NCBI GenBank assembly: GCA_963989385.1
Contig: OZ022515.1
Span: 11,440,803-11,504,802, forward strand
Direction of reading: 5' to 3'
DNA length: 64,000 nucleotides
Origin: Ctena decussata
Lineage: Eukaryota; Mollusca; Bivalvia; Lucinida; Lucinidae
Shown: positions 1 to 13,600 of the stretch, piece after piece
Layout: every line of letters starts with the position of its first letter
Position numbering within the stretch: position 1 is the stretch's first letter
The notes under the pieces: generated by a model
Seen by the model: the letters and a program-made list of their open reading frames with translations, nothing else
Told to the model about the DNA's origin: nothing
The model's database searches: none
Made by a program: the position numbers and the translations under genes

Positions 1-2319
1 TCGCTGCACGCCTGTCATTTATCACCAGCTGTTGCAATAATAGCAACGCCCACTTGCCTCATTCGCCTTGCAAACTACCGCCTACTTTAGCGCGCAACTG
101 AATAATTTAAGCAAGCAGTTCGGCTATGGAGGCACTGTAACAAATTCGTGTACCTTATTCATATCTTATTCACATTCTGCATGTTCTGAGATAGTGTGTG
201 TTTCAATTTGTGTACAAATAAAAAAGCCACAATCTGTAATTTGTGAACCCGATCAGAGTGCGCGGAAGCGAGTGTTAAGCAAGCACTCAAATGACTTTGC
301 CTTCAGCTTTGACCTGTTTAATGATACCAAGTCTATGAAAAAAATTTAAGTCGGCACAAAAGAAAAGGCCGAAGTGCCCGATTTATTAATTTTCAAATGA
401 ACGCGCGTAGCCCCTTCGAGAATTTGGGCCTATAGCTTGCTTAAAGTCTTACAGGCTCGTTTTATTTATTTATTTTGCTATAATATCATATCGTTTCATG
501 GTAGCCGTAAAATGCGGGAAAACCATGGGTTGTATTTTTGCTGTAAACTGTGGTCACCCCAAAAGAAGTTTGATCTTACAGGAAAGAATTTGCACCTCAG
601 GAACTAATTATTTCACTTACAAGTAATGTTAGACCCCCTTTGACGACGGGCAAAATATGTTATTCCGAATCATCTCGCTGGAAATTCATCAATTTACCTT
701 AATGGCAGAATTCTAAAATTTCGAATATCCTTACCTCGCACTCCTCCCCTTTTTAACTTGAACAGGTCCGTTTTAAGTTTTACGACTGTATGGTTCAAAA
801 TTTTCTACATTATTCAAATTCATATTTGGTATAAAAAGCAAACGCTGAAGGCTATGATCAGACGCCGCGTTCTGTGGCATCTGATCTGGGCCTGCACTGT
901 TTGCCTATGTCCCAAAAATGGAACGCTCAGATGAGATAGGTTAAATGTTGACCAACATTACTGTTAAATCCCGCCTTTCCATGGTGGAAAGAACATGAGA
1001 TAGCTCTTAATCCTGTCACTGACAGTTTAATGTTAATTAATTTGATATCTTAATTTGAACAAATTCTATTTTCGCCAGCTTTGACTAATCCTATCAGTGA
1101 TGACAACATGAATGCACATGCTTTTGACCGCTGACATAAAATGATCTGTTTTATTATGATCAATTCTTTTTAATCTTTTTTGGTCAGCCCACTTGGTGTT
1201 GAATTACACAGGCTCAAAATCTCCACTGGCAATGGCAGTCACACTTATTCATCTTTATATTTGTCGCGTGAAAAGGGAACTTGAGCCTTCTGCGTACAGT
1301 ATTAGCCGAATGATCAGCATTTTCACTTTTACAGATTCTGCAGGATTCACATATTGTTTATGCAAAGTCTGATACGCAGATAGATCTGAGCCGTCTCTAT
1401 GCGCACATGCCATAAGTAGTTTTCACGTTTGTCAGAGCATCGTAGGCCTTCCTCAGGTAAGCTGTCCGTTCGAACGGACAAAAATACACCAACTTGCCCG
1501 AGAGGAGTGAACTACTGCAGAAGGGCCGTAAAAACATTCATTCTTACCGTTATCTTCTGGCCAAGTTCGTGGCGTTCGAATAATGGAATACGACAAAATC
1601 GGTTGAGGCGAACGGGTCCATGTTTTTTCAGAGAAACATCTTTTGTTGTTTCCCTAGCAGACAAAACCCATCCCGAAAAGGGTCTACCCTTAAAGGATAG
1701 AAGTTGCTTCTCTTGGAGCTAATTCTTTCCTTTTTGAGTTACCCTAAATGAGAAGGGAGACAAAACTAAAAATGGCAGGGTTGTTTCTCATGAAAGTGTA
1801 TCCATTTATTTACCTGAAGATTCCATAAGCTTTAGCAATGTAATAGTCTGTGGTACGGTCGATGTACTCGTTGAAGTTTACTCGCTTTCGAAACAGAGAA
1901 GACTTAGTTCAGCAGGGCACTTAGTGAGAAGCAAGCACTGGCATATACTAAAGCTCAAATGTGTCGCTTGAATGCACATGCTGGCATTGTTAATGCGTCA
2001 TTCACTTCTGGCCTGCTGCGTCTACGGAGCCCGTATCCTGCCCGTATTCCCTTCAACGCATGGCTTTCTATCGAAGGCAGCCGGCGGCCGTGCGATTTTC
2101 GTACGGATTCATTGCCGCTGTGGTCTCTAGGATTTTGTTAATTGAAATGCATGGTGACAAATTACAGTCTAGCGTAATTGTGGATTGGTTGAAATAATTT
2201 ACGTAGCAAAAGGTCAATGTCTTTAGTGAAAAAAAACAAAAAAAAAACAATAGTAATACTAACCAAGCTTACGATGATACTTCTACTTTCCTTATATCCA
2301 ATGCTTATGCCAGTGTCCC

Positions 2320-2430
2320 AATTTCAATTTCAAAATGTTCTTGAGGGCTTCGGGGAAGATCGGCCTCGCCAACCGAGTTACCCTCACTAAATAAAGACAT
2401 TACTTACTTTACTTACTTACCTACCCAAAC
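2320..2430 (+). repeat. Retroposon-like 3' tail
   Basis: A short conserved-looking block ends in AATAAAGACATTACTTAC followed by TTAC repeats. Simple 3' repeats of this type end many RTE/CR1-like LINEs and their SINEs. Family cannot be assigned. Confidence 0.35.
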
Positions 2431-3809
2431 AAGATCCGACCGGAACTTCAATGACAGCAAAAAATTGAATCTTTCTAGGTATTGGATATAATAGAAAAGA
2501 ATAGAACGGAAACACGCGTTAAATAAAAGAAAGCAACCGACACTCTGTTGTTTGCCCCTTCGGCAAACAACTCGTATGTTGGTTGCTATAAGTACGGTAA
2601 CAGGAAATAATTCAAGCATCCTTTTCTTCTCATTCCTGCATATGAAGCTTTCCCACAACTGGTAAACGCGCAGTTTCATTCCCACCTGGAAATCCAAAAT
2701 GAAAACTTGTTCAGCCATGACATGTAATTTCAGCTTTGTTAAAGAGAAACTGATGGAGTTCACACAAAACTCCCGAAAGTGGCCAAACCGAAATTTCTGT
2801 TAGTTACCAACTTTCAGGAGTTCTGTGAGAACTTCACGAGTTATTTTGTGTGCGCTAATATGCTTTTTTACGAGTCGATTTAGGCTATATTTGCAAGAGC
2901 TTGAATATTTTTTACTTATTTATTTTTAGCGGAATGCGCACGTTCGCAAAAGAACATGCAGAACGACAGTTGAGAAACTGAGATCGCAAAAGAAAATTTC
3001 TGTGCCCAAACTGAGAGCACCAACCTCAGTTTCCAGTACAATTTCCTTCACTTACGAAACATCGTCACGTGTCGAAATTTACAAGGAATAAAAGACCTCA
3101 GAACCCAACCGATCTTCTACCGAGTATTTGCGAACACTTTCTCCAGGATTGACCGATTGATTATTCGGATGCGCAGGCTGATCTTGTCTTCCTTGTTCGC
3201 ACATGCTATACCTTCCATCTACTTGGGTAAATTAGGTAAATTATATAATGTTACGCTCCATCGAGAGTTTTATTCTCACTGAAAATAGTAAATCCTTTTT
3301 TCTTTTTCTTATACCTGCGCACATGCCCAGTTTTATATCAAACTACGCATGTTTAGGATAGCTTGCGCACACGCGCAGTCTTGTCAGGGCCACTTGGACT
3401 GAACATGCGTAAGCAGAATGCGCATACGCCTGAATACAGTCACTTACGTGAGATTGTCAAACTCTAAAATTTCGAGCACTGACTTACACAATAATGTCTA
3501 AAATACAGCAAACATTTTTCTTCTGAGCGAAATTCGTACCGCCTACTCTTACATTCAGATTGATTGACATCTTCGACAGCAATAGCTGGACAGAATATAG
3601 GACTTCCCCTCTCACCAAACCTTCCAATGATCACGAACAAAAATAAGAGCGGTCGGTTCAAACAGCTTCCGACCGCAATCTAATCTCTTTGAAATCGATG
3701 CCGCTTGTCAAATTTTGACAACCAAACTGTTATAGATTTGTGAATGAGCTTAGGTGAAAAAGTCAATAGATTTCGGAATTAGTAGTATTACGGTTCCTTC
3801 ATCGGAATA

Positions 3810-4010
3810 TGGGGCGGTTGGGTGGTGCGTTTGGGTTTGGTTTAACTTTTAGTCCCGGGGCGTCCTACTGATTTGGATAACAGTAGGGCAAGGGCCTACT
3901 GTTCTTGCAGTAGATGCGGATGGGTGTTGTTTGGACATTTTTTCTGTCTATCATTTCTCTCTTCTTTCTCTCTCTCTTTGGGAGAACCTATCGCACCGAG
4001 GTGCTGTGGA
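3810..4010 (+). repeat. Dispersed repeat copy (GGTTGGGTGGTGCG family)
   Basis: Shares GGGGCGTCCTACTGATTTGG, the following AGTAGGGCAAGGGCC block and a pyrimidine run with 20430-20590; a third fragment lies at 32245-32320. The copy at 20420-20645 has a matching inverted end, so this is probably a small TIR element. Confidence 0.55.
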
Positions 4011-4886
4011 CGGCCCGATACACTGTCTCACGAGGCCGCATCGGGGCGTCTCAACCATCGAGGGACACTAGAGATAGAAGGCATGAAATAGCTATAAGTA
4101 GGGCAAAACATTGTGCAGAGCAGTTCAAGCTACGTTCAACCTTACGTGACGAGTAACCGGGCGATAATCAAAATATTTCCCGCTGCTTTTGCTTTATCTG
4201 TAAACGTGTGACGTCACTTTTACGATGATAGTCAAAACTGTTGACCGGTCAATGGTACGCATCAGCAGAGTCGTAAAACGAAATTTGCAGCCATAAAACC
4301 GACGATTTACCTCCCAGAATGACAATTTCGATACAGTTATCCCCATTCTCATGCCACAGTGACTGTTGCAAATTTTAACGTTATCCATTGAGACATCGCG
4401 TTACTTTAAAATTTCAACTCTATGAATTTATGACGTAGGATAACCCTTTGAATTTACGTCATAAGTTTCAATGTTCTCTGCCGCTTTTGAATCTAACGTC
4501 CTTCATCAAACATTTTTGTAGGGAGAAAACGCAGGTCAGCTCTAATTAAGGAACAAAATGTTAATGACATTTCGTCGTTCTAAGAAAAGTTTAAAGAGTT
4601 TAAATTGGGTAATAGCAGTTGTCTGCTCAGATAACATAAACGTACCCGAGTGACTATGAATTCATCTTCCCTTCTGATTATGAACAGACTTTAAACTATA
4701 ATAGGATGCCAGTCGGCCAATCGGAGTCAATATTAATTATAAAGAGAATGTTTTTTATCCATGTTACTTCAAACTTTGAATTAATTCCAGAATGTCATAA
4801 TTGTTGACATTTTTTACAGCTCTGTCTTTATTATAGTTCACAGACACAGCTGATAACGTAACATCTTTTCACATCCCTGTTCACTG

Positions 4887-5103
4887 ACAAACAAAACGGT
4901 TGTGCGCCCCGCGCAGACTCAGATCAGCCTGGGCATCTGTCCAGTTTGATCAGACTCTTCGTTAAGTGTTCGAGGGTAGCTTAGGGTCTAAGCTACCTTC
5001 ATGCGTGCAGCGAAAATCTGATCAGACTAGGCGCATGCCCAGGCTGATCTGAATCTTCGCTGAGCGCACAACCACATTGCTGGTTTTCTTGTTTCGCGGC
5101 TCA
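4887..5103. repeat. Palindromic MITE, family A, copy 1
   Basis: Nearly full-length inverted repeat. Outer ends read GAGCCGCGA...; inside are GCGCAGACTCAGATCAGCCT and its complement around a central block AGCTTAGGGTCTAAGCT. The left end is eroded. See the other family A copies. Confidence 0.75.
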
Positions 5104-5519
5104 AAACATGTGTTCTGCACCTAGTATTGCCTTATTGCTGCCACGGAACTTACATATTTGAAGAAAGATAAGAATCATCGGACTGAAACAAACAAGGCAT
5201 GCATTTTTTTTTCCAGATTTATCGTCACTAACTAAAATTGCATAGCTATACAAGGGTTTTTGGTAAGTGAAATAATAATAAATGTTTAGTTTATGTCGCT
5301 GTTTAGCCACTTTATCATTATTTCTATCCCTATTAGTATTTTTTTTTTGTTATTATTATAATGATTCATTATTATTTTTGTTCTAATATTGCCCATCGGA
5401 TATTCTGATGTTGTATTCTATGAATATTTTTGTGGCCTCAAACCATATTATCTTTACGCTATGTTTTATTTGGTGCCGTTTTGGTTTGCTTGCTAATCCC
5501 ATTTATCATGCATCAACTG

Positions 5520-6405
5520 CAAAATTCGCCTGATAACAGGGGTATGATAACATGATGTGATATCATGTCACTGTAGAACTGCGCTTGCGTGAATGTTATC
5601 AGGTCATGCCTTAAGAAGCAATCTCTGAAGACGATTGGCTACACACTGACGTTGGTTGTGATATCAGCGTTCGCTTGGTTAACTGACTCACCGACTTACG
5701 TCATACCGCATTCGCGACATCAGCGAGTTCGAACAAAACTGAGTTTGCTTATCACTTGTTTGCCGCTCTTTAGGTCGTAAAATCTTCTAATGATGCATGG
5801 TAAATAAAAACACGTAAGTGCCTTTTGCTATCAAGTTTATCAGGCTCGACCAGAAACACGTCGGACTGGCTCGGCGAGCCTCCCAATTCCTACGCTGTTT
5901 CTGGTCTCGCCTGATAAATTTGATATCAAAAGACACTAACATGGTATTCTCTATTTATCATGCATCTGGTACAAATTCTTCCAGATAAAATTTGGTAACA
6001 GGGGTATGATATGATAATGTGATAGCATGTCACTTAAGAAATGCGCTCGCGCGAGTGATATCAGACAGTGCCTTTAGAAGCGACTTCTATGACGACTGGT
6101 AACAAACAGGCGTTAGCCATGATAACAACGTTTGTAAGTCAAATTACATCGCCGACTTACATCATAATCATTCGCGACATAAGCTAGTTCGAACATTTCT
6201 CTTATTTGATCCTTTCTGCACCTTTTAATCTATCAATGATCCATGATAAATGGAAAACCATGTTAATGTTTTTATCTCCGGTTCGACAAGAAACACGTAA
6301 GGAACGGCTCGGTAAGGCTCGCTATTCCTGCGCTGATACTGGTCTCGCTTGATAAACTTGATACCAAAACACACTAACATAGTATTCTCTATATAGCACC
6401 GGGAT
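5520..6405 (+). repeat. Two-copy tandem duplication, ~450-bp unit
   Basis: 5520-5975 and 5976-6405 align along their length (AACAGGGGTATGATA, TTCGCGACAT, CAGAAACACG and CACTAACAT blocks recur in order). Each copy ends in an inverted pair around a CTCGGC core, so each unit itself has a fold-back half. Confidence 0.7.
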
Positions 6406-6884
6406 TACATTATTGGGGAATTGGGTGGGTGAGTGGGGGGGGGGGGGTTGGAGTTTGTCTCTTTCATTTTTTTTGTTTACTATTCTACTAAGTGTTATTG
6501 GTAGGCTGTGATCTATAAATACATGTATTGCAATTCGTTGCCAGCCTTAGTTTCAGTTTGCGTGCGTTTTACTTACTTAGCTTTTTACTTACATATTTTT
6601 GTTTAACACTTGAAGCATGTAAGCAAGTCAGCGAAGGACCTCTGACAGTTGTAATGTTTATTTGTCTAGCATAAAATTAGTCAAAATTAAAGTTTTGATA
6701 TACCCAAGAGTTTAATCTTGAAATTTGTTGCTCTCAGTTTCCCCTAACTGCTTATGAATCTAATTTCTGATTTTTTAGCACATAGAATTCATTCTTTTGG
6801 TGAAAAATCTATTTTTTAATGAAACGTAATAGAAACAGGAAACGTTTTTTAAAGATACCTCCCCCTTCCCTCCGCCCACCCCCA

Positions 6885-6975
6885 CCCCGTGCCTCAGCTA
6901 GCCACTTCGCATGTATGTGTGTACTATCATAATACACATTATATGTGACTGGCGTGCTGAGGCACGGTGAGGGGC
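6885..6975. repeat. Hairpin with CGTGCCTCAGC arms
   Basis: GTGCCTCAGCTAGCC at 6890 pairs with the inverted copy GGCGTGCTGAGGCAC near 6950-6965, flanked by C-rich and then G-rich runs that are also complementary. Probably a small fold-back element. Confidence 0.45.
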
Positions 6976-7503
6976 GGGCGGGGGAAGATAGTCTACAGCT
7001 GAAAAACTGAAAAAGAGGGTGGGGGACTTACACCCTTTTTATCTCAAAATAGACAAAAAGCCGTATTAATGCAAAATATTGCATAATATCAACAACAGAA
7101 GTGTCTACGTCAATTTTAGCATAGTTATCAGTCAAATTTCGATATGTTTAAAAAACAAATAAATGGACCTATTTTTGTAGACTGAAAATTTCACGTACCC
7201 CTCTCGATAAGATCTGTTTTAGTTAGTCAAGGGGCATTATAAGTTTTTCAAACTCACTGTTAAAACAGCTTTAAAGTACGTAAGTCTAGATATAAATGCC
7301 AAATATATCAACTTTTGCTGCCTGAGGAAGGTGCAATAATTTGTCGAAAATAGGCATATAGTCATTGATACTGTCAGAGGTCCTTTACCAGTCGATACTC
7401 TAACAATTTTTAAGAATATTGTCATGCGTAATATTTTTTAAATTACATAATGTAACAGCTTACTATTGTTATCATGCTTGTTTTCAATGCCATATAATGA
7501 TGA

Positions 7504-7511
7504 TCTATAAA
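7504..7511 (+). promoter_or_regulatory. Possible TATA box of LU-FReD gene 1
   Basis: CTATAAAT lies 62-69 bases before the ATG at 7573, a distance that would put the transcript start near 7535-7545. This is position plus motif only; an untranslated 5' exon further upstream cannot be excluded. Confidence 0.35.
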
Positions 7512-7572
7512 TTCTGGAAAAACTCGGTTTTTCCACAGGCTATACAGACGAACATAAAGAGGAACTGACAAA

Positions 7573-7633
7573 ATGTTGAGTCATATTTGCACATGGATCC
7601 CACTTTTGGTTGGTATAGTTACGCACGGATGTG
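7573..7633 (+). CDS. Gene 1 exon 1: signal peptide
   Basis: ATG with A at -3 opens 20 codons ([20 protein letters not shown]) and one extra base, then the strong donor GTGAGT at 7634. The core WIPLLVGIV is hydrophobic and the segment ends in small and polar residues, as in a secretory signal peptide; cleavage is likely close to the exon junction. Phase 1 matches exon 2, where the split codon gives Asp21. No upstream in-frame coding is evident. Confidence 0.8.
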
Positions 7634-10600
7634 GTGAGTAAATATAATTTACGCCATTAATAATTCTGCAAGTTGAAGGCCATACAGTATTGCCAAAAAG
7701 GCCGGAATTTTAACCGGACTTATATAAGGTTTAGTATGCTATTCTTTGACAAATACACAACCTTAAGTTCTTTGATACATTTGAACACATTATAGTCCAC
7801 TTAAATTACTCTGATTACAAGAAAGGGCAAGACAATCAACTCGTAAAACTTGAATTTCCACCGGTGTTCAAATAAAAGTACATTACATATTTCAGTGCGA
7901 CAAACGCACGATCCTGTATTAAACGTTTACAGTGTTGTTTAACTGCAAAAGTTTTAAAGAGAAAATGGTGATGGCCATGTCTCTGCTGGCAAAGTGGCAG
8001 CCCTCTCCGAGCCACACTTTCACGAGACACATTAGCTGCAGACATCAGGTTAGAAGCTTCTTTGTATTAACTTGCAAGCGCAGGCGTCCCCACAAAGACA
8101 CCTCAACTCCTGTGTCTCGAGAAAACAGACAGACAGCGGCATCAAAACGAAGATGTCTGATGCAGCAATAACTTGCGAAAATAAAAAATAATTCAAAAGC
8201 GTGGTAGCCAAAGTCCGCTTATTTTAGTATTTATTTCATGTTATCCCAGCGAGACAATTTAAACTTTATCTCGGCGCAGCCGAGGATAATTACACTTTTG
8301 TTCCACATTTCACAAGATTTCTTTGGTCAAAGAATAAAGTCCAGAAATAAGACAAAACACAGATTTTAACGTTTCGACTTTCGATTTCTTCAGAAACTTG
8401 ACCGTATTTGAAAAACAGGTAACGTCAGTCACGTCCGTTATTGAAAACGTAACGCAACGTAGAGCGGCAAATAACATGCGCAACGTCACTTTACCTTGAA
8501 ATGTAAACCCGAGTGTCTGTTCAGCAAAATGGATCAATACTTACAAGTGATAAGCCGAGTCAGCAGCTCTTTCCCAAAAAGGTGGCAATGGATCTTTGGA
8601 ATCAGGTCAATCTCAAGACTGACCGCGGTCCATTTTGGAATTCCAAATAGGACAGCTCAATCTTGAGATCGGTCACGGTCACTACCCTGTGTCCATATTA
8701 CGGTTGCGGGTGCCTTCCGACGTAGCTCACTTGAGAAATTTATTTTAAATCTGCGTCGATATCTCTCTTTTTTTTAAAGATTTTCCTAGTTTATAGCGAA
8801 CACACGAAGTATGTTCGCCTTACTGTATCAGTTTTGGTCCTATATACTTAGGCAGATAAAATGTGTGGTAACGATCATGGTTGCGGCCATCTTGGAATAC
8901 CGGAAGTTCGAAAGTTATCGCGAGACTAGTCACGAACCAAGTGCTCTAATCGAATTTTTTTACGAGTTCTCAAACTTATTTTTGCAATCACTCTATAAAG
9001 GAAATGTACATTAAATATTTTTCGCTACAATAATTCTCATTTTTGTTAATTATGTTCGTAGAAAGGATAGCTCAAACTGTAAACGTTTTGTCGTCTGCTC
9101 GTGACCGGAACTTAGTCTAGACCGGAACTGAGTTCATAGGTAAAACCCCGTACCGTGGCGCGTCATGTGAATTGGAAACGACGGCGCACCCGAGAGCGCA
9201 CCAGAGAGCCCACCTAGATTAGAATGGAGCAGGAATGGTGTGTTTGGCCAGTGTTATCAAGCCATTTGATTAAAAAGTTGATTTCTACGACCATTTTTAG
9301 TAAAATAATCATGACACAGCCTTAACATCTATATTTTAGTCTATTTCAATTATCTTTGGAACTGAATAAATAACAATCAGATACACAAACGAATTCTTTG
9401 ATTTGCTAATCAAAGCAATTATCATGAGTACAATTTTAAACACCATATGATTTAATACTCAGAATTACACTAATTATCTGAAGTGTCTCTCAGCTGCGGA
9501 ATATAAGGACTGCTGAGAGAGGGCAGCAGGACTGACTTCCGATATTATTTTGAAGACGGTTGAATCCCTGCCTCTTAATGGTGCAGATCGCTGAGAAAAG
9601 TGTGGACTTTCAGATGATTAGTGCACCCAACCACTGTCACAAAGCAGCTTAATATTGTGACAGCAGACCATAAGGACACCTTAAGAAGGCGAGCCTACAT
9701 ATGTTTCCATTCTATCTGCATACCGAACAAGTCTGCTATGGTTCTTTCTTAATGTGCACTGCGGTTCTTCTTCGACATTTAAATTCAGACTCTAATCGAT
9801 ACTGGCATGTCGTTCAAGCCTTCAAGCCCGTCTTAAGGATTGCAAAACCAGCCGAATAAACCCTATAAGGTGTATTTTATTTTCTTTCTTTTCTTTTTTT
9901 TTTCGTTTTTCATTTCATTCTTTTTCTTTAACTTTTTTTCTTTATTCTTTCTTTCCTACTATGCATTTATCCAGTGCATGACCCCGTTGCTGATGCCCTT
10001 TCCTGCACAATGAGGCTCATGTCGCTCATGGGTACTGGTGGCTTAGCAACGTCTTCAAATCAAATCAAATCAGTTAACTGTTCTTAAATCCAGTTACAGG
10101 GCTGACCCCAAGTACAGTACAAAACATATAATACATAAAAACATTCGGTACATGCAAGTGATGTATTTTCTGACCATGACAGAATATGGCTTACTTACTA
10201 TATAATGTTAAAGTAAAACATCTCCAGAGGAAGCAATTCAGGCATCCCATCTCTGTGCCCCCTCCATCTCAATACCAGCTCCCTAAGAAAAGAATTTGCC
10301 CCCATTCATTGAATTAAACGCTTCCCCTACAGAAGACCCACCTGGAAGGGCTATGCCTCCCGAGGAAGCAAAACAGAAATCAGAAAGGCTGCCTACTTAC
10401 GTAAAAGTGGCGAAAAATATTAAGGTGCACCACAGTTAGTTGCACCTGTAGTAGGAGGAGAAAATCTGTGAAGAAAATTTCGTTGAGCGCCCCGACCGGG
10501 GATCGATCTCACAACCTCAAGATTATAAAGCGAGCACACAACCACTAGGCTAAAAGGTCCGGACCAGTTAGACTAGTCAGTTATACACTCTATATACCTA

Positions 10601-13600
10601 AATACATATTTACACATCACTCATTGGCCGTACTACTACACTCCTCCATCATACCAAAGAACATTTGTATCAAATGTTAAGGAAATGAAATTATAATCCA
10701 GGTTCTTTTTAACTCTGCAGCCATTGTTTCGCCCTTGGGCTCCAACGGTAATCCCCCTGGTCACAGCACCACTGTAGTAGGAGAAAAATCTGTAAAGAAA
10801 ATTTCGTTGAGCGACCCCACCGGGAATCGATCTCACGACCCGAAGATTATAAAGCAAGCACACAACCACTAGCCTAGAAGGTCCGGACCAGTTAGACTGG
10901 TCAGTTATATACTCTATATACCTATATACATATTTACACATAACTATTTGGCCGTACTACTACACTCCATTGAAAAGCTGGTGTTTTTCACACCTTAACT
11001 GTTAAAGTATCTGAATGATAATGATAAGGTCAATGAGAACACCCTCAAGGAAAGCAGGTTGGCAAACCCAGATTCTGTGACTTTAAAACTGGTGCCAACA
11101 CCCAAAGGAAAGAATCTGCTCCCTATAGAGCAAATTTCCTCCATTCAGAGTGGACCCCAGCCACCCACCCACACAAATGAAAATGGCCACACTGCCAACT
11201 TGAGTGCCAAGGTAAACATGCAAGAAGACACATAAGTTGACTCTCCTTTGTAAAAATGGCAGAAACTTGCGCACACAGTATAGTTGCCTTATTTTAGGGC
11301 AGCATGGATTTCACACGAGCTGCACCGGTCTTTCAAGGATGTCACCTTTACCATTATAGCATGATACAGTTTGCCAATCCAGGTGGGTGCCACTCGGGCC
11401 AATTTAACCCAAACTGCAATGACAAGGTGGTGCCTAGGGTAGCACTTCACCCCATCAAAGATCTTCAAGGACCGTAAAGAGTGTGTTCGCACAAAGGCAG
11501 TGCCTTAATTTCATATTATTTAGCTTAGCTGAGTACAGAGCACCCAGGTACTATTGTGGTCCGTCCGTGTCAGTCGTTCATTTATCGTACATTCGTCTTT
11601 CAAAATGGTGTAATTTCTTATCGATAATATTTAGTATCGATTCAGCGGGCAGTTTTTCACTGACAGTTGGCATTCCAATGGACAGTAACTATGCACCCTT
11701 GCCAACTTATTCCTTTACGGCTATGAGGCGGAGTTTATACAGGAGCTCTTGAAAGCAGGTATAAACGCCTCGCATAGCAATTCAACTTTACCTACAGGTG
11801 CATAGATGATGTTCTTTCTCTGAATAATTCAAAGATTTCGGAGATTTTTCATATCTTCAACCCATGTGAACTTGAAACTACAGAGTCCAATTCACCTGCT
11901 CGCTCATAATCAGATTGCTAAATGTATCTCTATATTGACACCAATAAAAAGCTGGTTACTAGGCTTTTTGACAATTTGAAGCGGGACGATTTTCCCATGG
12001 TTAAATTTCAATTTTTAAGTAGCAGTTAGTCTGATACTTTAGAGCCTGTTTAATTATCAAGACTTTGATGATAGACGGAAGCTAAAGCTATTGTCCACTT
12101 AATTGTTTCCTCACGGTTATCGCAGAGCGAAACCTCTGTCTCAGCTCTTTAAAAATTCTAGGAAATACATTGACCTCATTAACCCAACAATGTTCCGAGC
12201 TAATGCCCACGGCCGAAACCTGAATTGGCTTTTAGTTACCGAATTTTCTATCGGTACATAGACATGGGGGATGTATGGTGCTTACCACTCGCAAGATCAC
12301 ACGTTCTTGTTCTTGTTTTTTAAATCATTATTATTTATTTTGGTAGGGAGAGGGAGGGGTCCATGTATGTGCAACAAAATATTTCTTTTTTTTTCTTTTT
12401 CGCTGTTTACATGTTTATGAGTTCGGACGTATGATTTTAGTACTCTGACCGCTCTACCTACTTAAGTCAAGGTAGCGGAATGGCCACTTGTCGCAGAAAG
12501 CGCTGTGTATCTGACTTACTAAGCTGATTTTAAGTTACAGTCAAACTTGTCTTAGTTGTCACCTCTATTATGCAGGCAACCCGTATTAACCAAGCATGTC
12601 TTCAGTTCCCAAAACAGGCAAATGCATTGAAACGCACCAGTTTTAAGCAAGCACCTGTCTTGAGCAAGCAGATTATGACTATCCCTTAGGTGCTTGCTTA
12701 ATAAAGGTTGGACTGTATGTCATACTATGTTATTATTTCCCATTTGGTTTGAAGGGTTTTACGTTTTGTCAAACATTTTGCAATCATGTTGGGCATGAGG
12801 TCAGCATTATCATATATTTTGGCTCGAGTATGTGACGTTTATGTAGCCAAACCGAGCGATTGTGATGAGAAGACTGTCCTTAATTGAATTCACTTCTACT
12901 GTCGCACACTACCTTGATACAAGCCAAACAAGCTTCTGTGCTCGCTTCCCTAAATTACAAAAATTAAAACGTGCAAACATTTCATTCTGAAAAACAAAAA
13001 AGAAAAAAGACACTTTGATACATCATCCATAGTGCAGATTATGTTTCATTTACGTACTTTGATATCACAGGATATATTCTGAGAATTCAGAAATTATGAT
13101 AGGTTAAGATTCTTATTCATGAGCATCGCGTTTCATTCATTTTGACCTCTTTTTGATACTTATCAGTCTTTGATCCATTGCCACCTTTTTGGGAAAGAGC
13201 TGCTGACTCGGCTTATCACTTGTAATTTATTGTTTGTTGGGATGTCTTTGTCAATCTTTCCCTTTGATGTTGGGGATAGGGTTTTGGATCTGATTCAGTG
13301 AGCTCCTGAAGTGTCGTTACTCTTTAAATTTGACTCGACTGACTAATTACAATTAAGAAATTTCAGTATGGTATTCTCTGTTTCGTTTCCAGATATTATC
13401 AGGGTCACTCGTGAGGCTTGAATAGCCAAAACTTCGAAGTATGGACCATGTTCTTTCTTTTGTATTTGTATTCAGCCCTTAAAGAAACACTTTATGATTT
13501 TATCTTGAATCGAATGCCTGGATTACAGTATGCTGTTATTCTAGTTATTGTCATCAGATCATGTCAGGGTCATTAGGTTTGAGTATCCGAAACTTCAAAG

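Larger units (their letters stand above)
1..4886. other. Left flank without a recognised gene
   Basis: No ORF here has family resemblance or codon structure. Visible items are a short palindromic repeat with GATCAGACGCCGCG near 855-935 (a related copy is at 62570-62640), a LINE/SINE-like 3' tail with repeated TTAC at 2330-2430, and a dispersed repeat at 3810-4010. Confidence 0.5.

Noticed and set aside
68..349. 93-codon ORF at the left edge
   Set aside because: Begins at a TTG, has no recognisable domain and no support from neighbours; AT-rich chance ORF.
7320..7375. Hammerhead-like CTGAGGA...GAAA near 7320
   Set aside because: The intervening bases cannot form stem II; chance match.
8336..8440. 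Penelope-like 3' end or second hammerhead motif (minus strand CTGAAGAAATCGAAAGTCGA)
   Set aside because: The phrase resembles such ends, but stem II does not pair and no coding remains are nearby.
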